Origin: Hyphomicrobiales bacterium
Lineage (GTDB): Bacteria > Pseudomonadota > Alphaproteobacteria > Rhizobiales > Xanthobacteraceae
Direction of reading: 5' to 3'
Assembly (NCBI GenBank): GCA_017304505.1
Contig: JAFKKQ010000186.1
Coordinates: 1 to 5,137, forward strand
Length of the DNA: 5,137 nt
Numbering within the stretch: the first letter of the stretch is position 1; each line of letters opens with the position of its first letter. Below are positions 1-4,946 of this stretch, piece by piece. The notes beneath the pieces are model-generated. The model saw only the letters and a list, made by a program, of their open reading frames with translations. It had not been told where the DNA came from and did not search any database. Made by a program: the position numbers and the translations under genes.

Positions 1-1412
1 TTGAGCGACGTGCCGCGTACGGGCTTGACCAGATAATTGGTGAAGCCGCTCTCCTTGAGAGCCGGCAGGCGGGGCCGATCGGTCGGGTTGACCAGCACGA
101 TCCGCCGCTCCGCGGCGTTGCGCGCCTGCTGGACCAGATGTTCGGTTTGCGCGCCGCCGAGCGCGTGATCGACGATGATCGCGTCCCACCGTTGCCGCGC
201 GATCGCGGCGGCCGCAGTGTTTGCGTCGCAAAGCATCACGTCCGCCGCCCAGCGCATCAGCCGCCGCGCCATCAGCGATGCCGCGACGGTCGCGGGTGCG
301 GCGATCAGGATTGCTTGGCCGCCGAGGTCGGGCGGCGCGGTGCCCGCACCGCCGCTGTCTTGCGCGGGCGGCAGCGGCACGGTTACGCGGAAGATGGAGC
401 CGCGGCCGGGGGCGCTCTCGACCTCGATGCGGCCGTTCATGCTCTCGACCAGGCGGCGGGAAATCGCGAGGCCGAGGCCGGTGCCGCCGAATTTGCGGGC
501 AAGGCTGCCGTCGCCCTGCTCGAACTCCTGGAAGATGCGCGCCCGATGGTCCGGCGCGATGCCGATGCCGGTGTCGTGCACGGCGAAGACGATATCGTCG
601 CGGCCGTCGCCGGCCTCGACGGCGACTGCGACGCCGCCGGTCTCGGTGAACTTGATGGCGTTGCCGGCGAGGTTGAGCATCACCTGGCGCAGTCGCGCGG
701 CGTCACCCAGGACACGCTCGGGCAGGCGCTCGTCGATGTCGGAGGCGATGTCGAGGCCCTTGGCCTGCGCACGGGGGCCCAGCAGTTCGATGACGTCTTC
801 GACCAGCGTGCCGAGGGCGACAGGCTGCGCGGAAAGCTTGAGCTTGCCGGCTTCGATCTTGGTGAAGTCCAGCACTTCCTCGATCAGCGACAGCAGCGCG
901 TCGCCCGAGGCCCTGGTCGCCTTGACGTAAGTTTGCTGTTCCGGTGTGAGCGGCGTGTCGCGCAACAGCTCGGCCATGCCCAGGATGCCGTTCAGCGGCG
1001 TGCGGATTTCGTGCGACACGGTGGCCAGGAACCGCGACTTGGCCTCGTTGGCGGCCTCGGCCGCATCGCGCGCTTCGGCCAGCGCCCGCTCGGCCTCCTT
1101 CATTTCCCAGATGCCGTCGGCCAGCTCCTTGCAGCGCGCCCTGGCGCGGCGCAGCTCCATGCTGAGCCGGCTGCCGCGCGACAGCACCATCAGCAACACG
1201 CCGCAACCCATCGAAAACAGTCCGCCCAGACCGAGCGCGAACGACGACGGATCGTAGACCGCTTCGTTGACACGCTGGATATACACGACGACGGCTACGG
1301 CTGTCGCGATCGCGCCGATGGTCATGAATGTCCAGCGCAACACGGTAAGCAGAAAGCGGCGCACGGCGCGATAGGGCCTGCGTGGTGTTTTTGTGACGGG
1401 GCGAACCTGCAT
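1..1412 (-). CDS. Membrane-bound hybrid sensor histidine kinase, C-terminus beyond the left edge
   Basis: A two-component kinase that autophosphorylates a histidine using ATP and passes the phosphate to receiver domains; 470 codons are visible. Residues 1-19 are basic. Two hydrophobic segments (about 20-45 and 58-78) are joined by only about a dozen residues, so there is no periplasmic sensor domain. A charged, Ala/Glu/Arg-rich helical linker (83-125) leads into HisKA, with the phospho-acceptor H134 in the motif SHEIRTPLNG. The ATPase domain (about 235-347) has an N box with N247 and N251, the G1 motif DTGIGI starting at D280, an F box near 293-299 and the G2 motif GGTGLG at 309-314. A receiver-like domain starts near 367 and has D415 and K463 at the expected sites, but Ala-Ala-Pro where the acidic pair should be. 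The ATG at 1412 is the first ATG in frame after a stop at 1560-1562, with a weak GGGA ribosome site about 10 bases upstream. Relatives often carry a second, canonical receiver after the degenerate one; that part would lie outside the window. The input signal is unknown. Confidence 0.93.
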   Translation of the reverse strand, partial: MQVRPVTKTPRRPYRAVRRFLLTVLRWTFMTIGAIATAVAVVVYIQRVNEAVYDPSSFALGLGGLFSMGCGVLLMVLSRGSRLSMELRRARARCKELADGIWEMKEAERALAEARDAAEAANEAKSRFLATVSHEIRTPLNGILGMAELLRDTPLTPEQQTYVKATRASGDALLSLIEEVLDFTKIEAGKLKLSAQPVALGTLVEDVIELLGPRAQAKGLDIASDIDERLPERVLGDAARLRQVMLNLAGNAIKFTETGGVAVAVEAGDGRDDIVFAVHDTGIGIAPDHRARIFQEFEQGDGSLARKFGGTGLGLAISRRLVESMNGRIEVESAPGRGSIFRVTVPLPPAQDSGGAGTAPPDLGGQAILIAAPATVAASLMARRLMRWAADVMLCDANTAAAAIARQRWDAIIVDHALGGAQTEHLVQQARNAAERRIVLVNPTDRPRLPALKESGFTNYLVKPVRGTSL

Positions 1413-1626
1413 CGAGCGTCTATCCCGGTTCCGCGAGGGGGCCGTTGCGCGAAGCCGCGCGACCGGAATCGCGAAGCGTATCGATGCCTGAATTGAGCGG
1501 CGGAGCCTTGCGATTCTCCTTCCGGCCGGACGCCGATCGGCAGGATGGTTGATGCCGCGCTAACGTGGTCGTTCGGATTTTAGCTTGCGCTCCGATAGCC
1601 GATTTCCGCTTTTCGGGATCACGATC

Positions 1627-2103
1627 CTAGCGGACGGTTTGGGCCGCCATCTGGCGATGGCCGCCGGCCTTCCATGCCGCCGCCAGCAGCGCCATCGCAT
1701 CGCGTTGCGAGAATCGCACAGAACGAACGTAGAGCCTGTAATCCGCAGCATCCGCGTCGGTGGTCAAGGCGACCGTGACGTCAGGGCGGCGGGCGCCGGC
1801 ATCCACCGTGACCGTGCGCACGCGCAACGACGGACCGCAGCCGGATTCCTCGTCGCTGCCGTCATCGACCAGCACGACGTCGGCGATCTCGGCGCGGTCG
1901 ACCAGTTGCATGCGCAGATCGGGGCGCGCACTGTCGCCGGCGATCTTGATGCGGAAATCGGGCGTATCGGCGCCGGGCACGATCCGGTAGGACGCCGCCC
2001 CGCTTGTGAAGCAGGCGCTTTGCCGTGGCGCCAGCGCGCTGTACGCCGCGGCCGGGACTGCCACGATTGCGATCGCCGCGACGATTTTCTGAACCCGGTT
2101 CAC
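1627..2103 (-). CDS. Uncharacterised small exported or membrane-anchored protein
   Basis: I do not recognise a named family. The 158-residue protein starts with a short basic stretch and a hydrophobic segment (residues 6-24, Ala/Val/Ile-rich, ending in an Ala-rich region that could be a signal-peptidase site). It is therefore probably periplasmic or anchored in the inner membrane. The mature part contains exactly two cysteines (C31 and C89), which could form a disulfide if exported. It is rich in Asp, Arg and Val with an alternating pattern (for example around 47-80 and 93-128) suggestive of beta structure. The start is a GTG at 2101-2103; no ATG or other start lies between it and the upstream stop at 2128-2130, and no clear Shine-Dalgarno is visible. 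It lies 68 bases downstream of comM on the same strand and could be co-transcribed with it, though I see no functional link. A real gene is favoured over a shadow by the clean N-terminal export signal and the protein-like composition. Confidence 0.75.
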   Translation of the reverse strand: MNRVQKIVAAIAIVAVPAAAYSALAPRQSACFTSGAASYRIVPGADTPDFRIKIAGDSARPDLRMQLVDRAEIADVVLVDDGSDEESGCGPSLRVRTVTVDAGARRPDVTVALTTDADAADYRLYVRSVRFSQRDAMALLAAAWKAGGHRQMAAQTVR

Positions 2104-2171
2104 CGCCGCAAGGCTACGCTGGCGTGATTACCAAGCTTTTAATTCAAATGATTCCGATGCGTCCGGCGGGG

Positions 2172-3713
2172 TCAGGCGGCGCGCCGGATCTCGTCGGTCA
2201 GTGCGCGATAGGACAACGCTTCGGCGAGATGCACGCGCCCGACCGTGTCGGCGCCATCGAGGTCGGCGAGCGTGCGCGCCACCCGCAGCACACGATGATA
2301 GCCGCGCGCGGAAAGATGCATGGCGTCGGCGGCGTCGCGCAGCAGGGCGAGGCCCGCGCCGTCGGGCCGCGCCACGTCTTCAAGCGCGCTCGCGGGCGCG
2401 GCCGCGTTGGTGTCGACGCGGGTCAGGCCCAGCGCGGCATAGCGTTCGGCCTGGATCGCGCGCGCCCGCGCCACTCGTGCTGCGACCTCTTTGCTGCCTT
2501 CGGCTGGCGGCGGCAGGATCAGATCGGCCGCGGTCACCGCCGGCACTTCGATGTGCAGATCGATGCGATCGAGCAGCGGTCCCGAAATCCGGGTCTGGTA
2601 TTCGGCGGCGCAGCGCGTGTTCGGGCCGCGGCGGCAGGCGAAGCCCGGATCGTTGGCGCGCCCGCAGCGGCATGGATTCATCGCCGCCACCAGCATGAAA
2701 CGCGCCGGATAAGTGACGCGGTGATTGGCCCGCGAGATCGAGACCTCGCCGGTCTCGAGCGGCTGACGCAAGGCGTCGAGCGCCTGCGCCTGGAATTCCG
2801 GCAGTTCGTCGAGGAATAGCACGCCGTGATGCGCGAGAGACACCTCGCCCGGCCTGGCGCGAAGCCCGCCGCCGACCAGTGCGGGCATCGAGGCGGAATG
2901 ATGAGGGCTGCGGAACGGCCTCCGGTCGGTCAGCGCGCCGTTCTCGATCACGCCGGCGACGGAGGCGATCATCGACACTTCGAGCAGTTCGGCCGGTGTC
3001 AGCGTTGGCAGGATGGTCGGCAATCGCGCCGCCAGCATGGATTTGCCGGAGCCGGGCGGGCCGACCATCAAAAGGTTATGGCCGCCGGCGGCGGCCACTT
3101 CGAGCGCGCGCTTGGCGCTCTCCTGGCCTTTGATGTCGGCGAGGTCGATGGCCGGGCCGACCGTTTCCTCGCGGATGCCGGGTCGCGGCCGTGTGAGCAC
3201 CTGCGTACCCTTGAAGTGATTGGCGAGTTGAATAAGCGAGGAGGCCGCAACGATCTCCATTTCGGGGCTCGCCCAAGCGGCCTCGGCGCCGCAGGCGGCG
3301 GGACAGATCAGACCTTCGGAGCGCGCGTTGGCGCCGATGGCGGCCGGCAGCGCGCCCGCCACAGCGGCAATCGAGCCGTCGAGGCCAAGCTCGCCCAGCA
3401 CGGTGAAGCCCGACAAGGCGTCGGCCGGCACCGCGCCGATCGCCGCCATCAGGCCGAGCGCGATCGGCAAGTCATAGTGGCTGCCTTCTTTTGGCAGATC
3501 GGCCGGAGCGAGATTGATGGTGATGCGTCGCGCCGGCAGCGCCAGCCCCGAGGCGATCAGCGCCGCGCGCACGCGCTCTTTCGCTTCCGAGACGGCTTTG
3601 TCGGGCAGGCCGACGATGTTGAAGGCGGGCAGGCCCGGCGCGACCTGGACCTGTACGTCCACCGCGCGGGCCTCGATGCCTTCGAACGCCACCGTTGAGA
3701 TGCGCTGGACCAT
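2172..3713 (-). CDS. comM: ComM/YifB family AAA+ ATPase (Mg-chelatase-like)
   Basis: A cytoplasmic AAA+ ATPase related to the ChlI/BchI subunit of magnesium chelatase. In naturally transformable gammaproteobacteria ComM is a hexameric helicase that drives branch migration while incoming single-stranded DNA is integrated; the family also occurs in many species not known to be competent. The 513 residues match the usual length of about 500. An N-terminal ChlI-like domain (about 20-140) holds conserved GLPDKAVSEAKERV and NLAPADLPKEGS stretches. The ATPase domain (about 190-395) has Walker A GPPGSGKS at 218-225, Walker B GVLFLDE at 297-303 and the SGPLLDRIDLHIEVP block at 377-391. Four cysteines (C348, C350, C360, C368) sit in the insert after MNP, a pattern seen in many family members and possibly metal-binding. 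The C-terminal Mg-chelatase domain (about 405-505) ends in the LSARGYHRVLRVARTLADLDG region. The start MVQRISTVAFEGIEARAV fits alphaproteobacterial homologues, and a G-rich stretch (GGGGGA) precedes the ATG. An insertion element begins a short way upstream and may have displaced the native promoter. Confidence 0.96.
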   Translation of the reverse strand: MVQRISTVAFEGIEARAVDVQVQVAPGLPAFNIVGLPDKAVSEAKERVRAALIASGLALPARRITINLAPADLPKEGSHYDLPIALGLMAAIGAVPADALSGFTVLGELGLDGSIAAVAGALPAAIGANARSEGLICPAACGAEAAWASPEMEIVAASSLIQLANHFKGTQVLTRPRPGIREETVGPAIDLADIKGQESAKRALEVAAAGGHNLLMVGPPGSGKSMLAARLPTILPTLTPAELLEVSMIASVAGVIENGALTDRRPFRSPHHSASMPALVGGGLRARPGEVSLAHHGVLFLDELPEFQAQALDALRQPLETGEVSISRANHRVTYPARFMLVAAMNPCRCGRANDPGFACRRGPNTRCAAEYQTRISGPLLDRIDLHIEVPAVTAADLILPPPAEGSKEVAARVARARAIQAERYAALGLTRVDTNAAAPASALEDVARPDGAGLALLRDAADAMHLSARGYHRVLRVARTLADLDGADTVGRVHLAEALSYRALTDEIRRAA

Positions 3714-3757
3714 GCTGTCCCCCGACCGCCTGGAACGGTAGCAGAGGAGGGGACAGC
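3714..3757. repeat. 9-bp perfect inverted repeat just upstream of comM
   Basis: GCTGTCCCC at 3714-3722 is repeated exactly as its reverse complement GGGGACAGC at 3749-3757, with 26 bases between the arms. The left arm directly abuts the comM start codon and contains its G-rich ribosome-binding stretch when read on the minus strand. The right arm ends two bases before the likely left end of the insertion element. In a comM transcript the arms could pair and mask the ribosome site; in DNA they could be an operator. The function is inferred only from position and symmetry. Confidence 0.5.
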
Positions 3758-3772
3758 GTGGGGCTTATATAC

Positions 3773-3800
3773 TTGACAAACCCCGAATCGGAGGTAGAAT
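3773..3800 (+). promoter_or_regulatory. Sigma70-type promoter of the transposase gene
   Basis: A perfect -35 hexamer TTGACA (3773-3778) is followed after 16 bases by TAGAAT (3795-3800), one mismatch from the consensus -10. Initiation would be expected near 3806-3808, giving a short leader of about 27 bases before the transposase ATG at 3834. The promoter lies inside the presumed left terminal region of the element, a common arrangement in insertion sequences. Confidence 0.75.
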
Positions 3801-3833
3801 CGCAAATATGCTGATGAAATAAGGCTTTTTGCG

Positions 3834-4778
3834 ATGTCTCTCCTGTCCAGAAAATACTTTCAGAACGAGAAGGCGGCCTTCGACCATTTGGAGTCGATTT
3901 TGTGGGCCGATGGGGTCGTTTGCCCGCACTGCGGCTCGGTCGATAGCGCTGGCAAGCTAGATGGGGTGAAGAACAAGAAGGGCGTGGTCCGGCTCGGCCT
4001 TTGGAAGTGTTATTCCAAGGGTTGCCGGAAGCAGTTCACGGTTCGGGTCGGCACTGTTTTTGAGTCGGCGCACATCCCGCTGCACAAGATGTTGCAGGCG
4101 GTCTACCTGATGTCCGCGAGCAAGAAGGGCATCAGCGCCCATCAACTGCACCGGACGCTAGAGATCACCTACAAGTCGGCGTGGTTCCTGGCGCACCGCA
4201 TTCGCGAGGCCATGCGCGACGGCACGCTTGCCCCGATGGGCGGTCAGGGTGGTGTGGTCGAGATCGACGAAACGTTCATCGGTCGCCTAGACGGCATGCC
4301 GAAGGGCAAACAGGGCGGTTGGGCGCATAAAAACGTAGTTTTGACGCTGGTTGAGCGTGGCGGTTCGGCGCGGTCGTTTCATATCGGCAGCACGTCGATG
4401 GCGGAAATCCTGCCTATCGTTCACACGAACGTCCGCCGCGAAAGCGCGGTTATGACGGACGAGGCGAGTTGGTATCGGTCGCTTGGCGCGCGCTATGTGA
4501 GCCACGATGCGGTCAATCACAAAGCCTATGAATGGGCGCGCGGTGGCGTCACGACGAACACGATTGAAGGTTATTTCTCGATCTTCAAACGCGGCATGAA
4601 GGGCGTCTATCAGCACTGCAAGGAAAAGCACTTGCACCGCTACCTTGCGGAGTTCGATTTCCGCTACAGCAACCGCGTTGCGCTTGGCGTGGATGACGCT
4701 GCGCGCACCGAACGCGCGTTGCAGGGCATCGTCGGCAAGCGGTTGACATACCGGGGGCCTGGTGAGTCCGCGAACTAA
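3834..4778 (+). CDS. IS1595-family transposase (ISXO2-like DDE domain)
   Basis: A DDE-type transposase that cuts and joins element ends. The 314 residues match the family's usual size, and no internal stop or frameshift is visible. The N-terminal region has a zinc ribbon (C30-P-H-C33 paired with C59 and C64), probably for recognising the terminal repeats. An HTH-like segment follows (about 80-125, SASKKGISAHQLHRTLEITYKSAW in part). The catalytic domain holds D145 (VVEIDETFIG), D209 (VMTDEASWY) and E245 (TTNTIEGYFSIFKRG), with K252 just after. The C-terminal RVALGVDDAARTE and GKRLTYR stretches are typical of alphaproteobacterial members. The ATG at 3834 is the first in frame after a stop at 3795-3797; only a weak AAGG (3821-3824) lies upstream. 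All catalytic residues are present, so the protein looks intact. It is divergent from comM. The IS1595 assignment is from recalled motifs, not from a search. Confidence 0.93.
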   Translation: MSLLSRKYFQNEKAAFDHLESILWADGVVCPHCGSVDSAGKLDGVKNKKGVVRLGLWKCYSKGCRKQFTVRVGTVFESAHIPLHKMLQAVYLMSASKKGISAHQLHRTLEITYKSAWFLAHRIREAMRDGTLAPMGGQGGVVEIDETFIGRLDGMPKGKQGGWAHKNVVLTLVERGGSARSFHIGSTSMAEILPIVHTNVRRESAVMTDEASWYRSLGARYVSHDAVNHKAYEWARGGVTTNTIEGYFSIFKRGMKGVYQHCKEKHLHRYLAEFDFRYSNRVALGVDDAARTERALQGIVGKRLTYRGPGESAN

Positions 4779-4799
4779 GGAACCCTTTAAGCACCCGAA

Positions 4800-4849
4800 A
4801 TTTCACAAGAAATAGACTCTGCACAGATGTGCAAACTCTTGGTTGTGAA
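4800..4849. repeat. Nested dyads upstream of the candidate RNA promoter
   Basis: Three perfect inverted repeats lie in 50 bases. ATTTC and GAAAT flank ACAA at 4800-4813. TGCACA and TGTGCA flank GA at 4820-4833. TTCACAA (4802-4808) is the reverse complement of TTGTGAA (4843-4849) and encloses the second dyad. The outer right arm overlaps the -35-like hexamer TTGTGA. The layout suits a regulator-binding site controlling transcription toward 4873, or the recombinase-binding end of a mobile element. None of these roles is shown by the sequence alone. Confidence 0.45.
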
Positions 4850-4870
4850 TACGGGGCAAATCACTATATC
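4843..4870 (+). promoter_or_regulatory. Possible promoter of the candidate structured RNA
   Basis: TTGTGA (4843-4848) and TATATC (4865-4870) are separated by 16 bases and resemble -35 and -10 hexamers with four of six matches each. They would start transcription at about 4875-4878, almost exactly at the 5' side of the long helix that begins at 4873. The hexamers are degenerate; the support comes mainly from their placement. Confidence 0.4.
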
Positions 4871-4872
4871 TT

Positions 4873-4946
4873 GTGGGTGGCCCTGCTTCGGCCGAAGCCT
4901 CTAGTTTACTAGGGGTGCTCATGTAGGCAGTCGCGGGGCCACCTAC
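4873..4946 (+). ncRNA. Candidate structured non-coding RNA, no family recognised
   Basis: The 14 bases at 4873-4886 pair without a bulge with 4933-4946 (12 Watson-Crick and two G-U pairs), closing a domain of about 74 bases. Inside is the 10-base palindrome TTCGGCCGAA (4887-4896), then an 8-bp hairpin GCCTCTAG / CTAGGGGT (4897-4904 with 4909-4916) with a UUUA loop, then about 16 bases without clear pairing (4917-4932). All four wobble pairs (4875-4944, 4884-4935, 4897-4916, 4900-4913) are G-U when read on the plus strand and would be A-C mismatches on the minus strand. This argues that the plus-strand transcript is what folds. A U-rich tail (CUUAUUUUCU, 4946-4955) could serve as a terminator. 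It does not fit tRNA, the riboswitch classes I know, or a retron RNA. It sits between the transposase gene and a convergent basic protein gene. It could instead be a hairpin-type DNA repeat or a bidirectional terminator. Confidence 0.5.

Larger units (their letters stand above)
3760..4797 (+). mobile_element. IS1595-family insertion element, ends uncertain
   Basis: The transposase gene at 3834-4778 defines the element. The left boundary is placed at GGGGCTTATATA (3760-3771) because many IS1595-family ends begin with GGGGCT and the transposase promoter follows directly. The only right-end candidate close to the gene is TAAGCACCC (4788-4796), whose reverse complement GGGTGCTTA resembles the left GGGGCTTA with one substitution or one extra base. 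This match is weak. Sequences flanking these borders (ggacagcg on the left, cgaaattt on the right) do not form the 8-bp duplication expected for the family. The right end may be decayed, or it may lie beyond the window if the element carries passenger genes, which some IS1595 members do. The presence of an element is well supported; its exact extent is not. Confidence 0.55.

Noticed and set aside
138..1496. Plus-strand open frame of 452 codons, with shorter ones at 175-930 and 221-649
   Set aside because: It lies opposite the histidine kinase, whose motifs (H134, N, G1, G2 boxes) are unambiguous. The plus-strand translations have no domain pattern and arise from high GC at codon positions.
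1615..1628. GGATC-AC-GATCC dyad at the stop of the small exported protein as a terminator
   Set aside because: The stem is only five pairs with a two-base loop and no T run follows on either strand.
1560..1751. Minus-strand open frame of 63 codons
   Set aside because: It overlaps the small exported protein in another frame, is Arg/Trp-rich, and has no ribosome site. The better supported reading is 1627-2103.
1585..2127. Plus-strand open frame of 180 codons
   Set aside because: It is antisense to the exported protein. Its translation is rich in Arg, Asp and His without a signal or domain, while the minus-strand frame has a clean hydrophobic N-terminus.
2025..3698. Plus-strand open frames at 2025-2819 and 2826-3698
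   Set aside because: Both are antisense shadows of comM, which has a full set of family motifs. Their translations are Arg/Gly/His/Ala-rich without recognisable structure.
3811..3820. CTGATGA core of a hammerhead ribozyme in the transposase leader
   Set aside because: No stem II follows the core and there is no partner strand for stems I and III, so it is a chance heptamer.
4287..4824. Minus-strand open frames inside and beyond the transposase gene
   Set aside because: They are shadows of the catalytic domain of the transposase, which is intact and carries its active-site residues.
4827..4904. Plus-strand 25-codon open frame across the RNA promoter and helix
   Set aside because: It has no good ribosome site, spans the predicted promoter, and ends inside the hairpin. 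Nothing suggests it is translated.
4875..4944. tRNA-like cloverleaf with a 7-bp acceptor-like helix and length of about 70
   Set aside because: There is no T-arm consensus, no proper D arm, and the anticodon-position hairpin has a four-base loop. The helix also continues well past seven pairs.
4873..4946. Retron msr-msd RNA, because of the terminal complementary arms
   Set aside because: It is too short, lacks the long msd hairpin, and no reverse transcriptase gene is adjacent on the same strand within the window.
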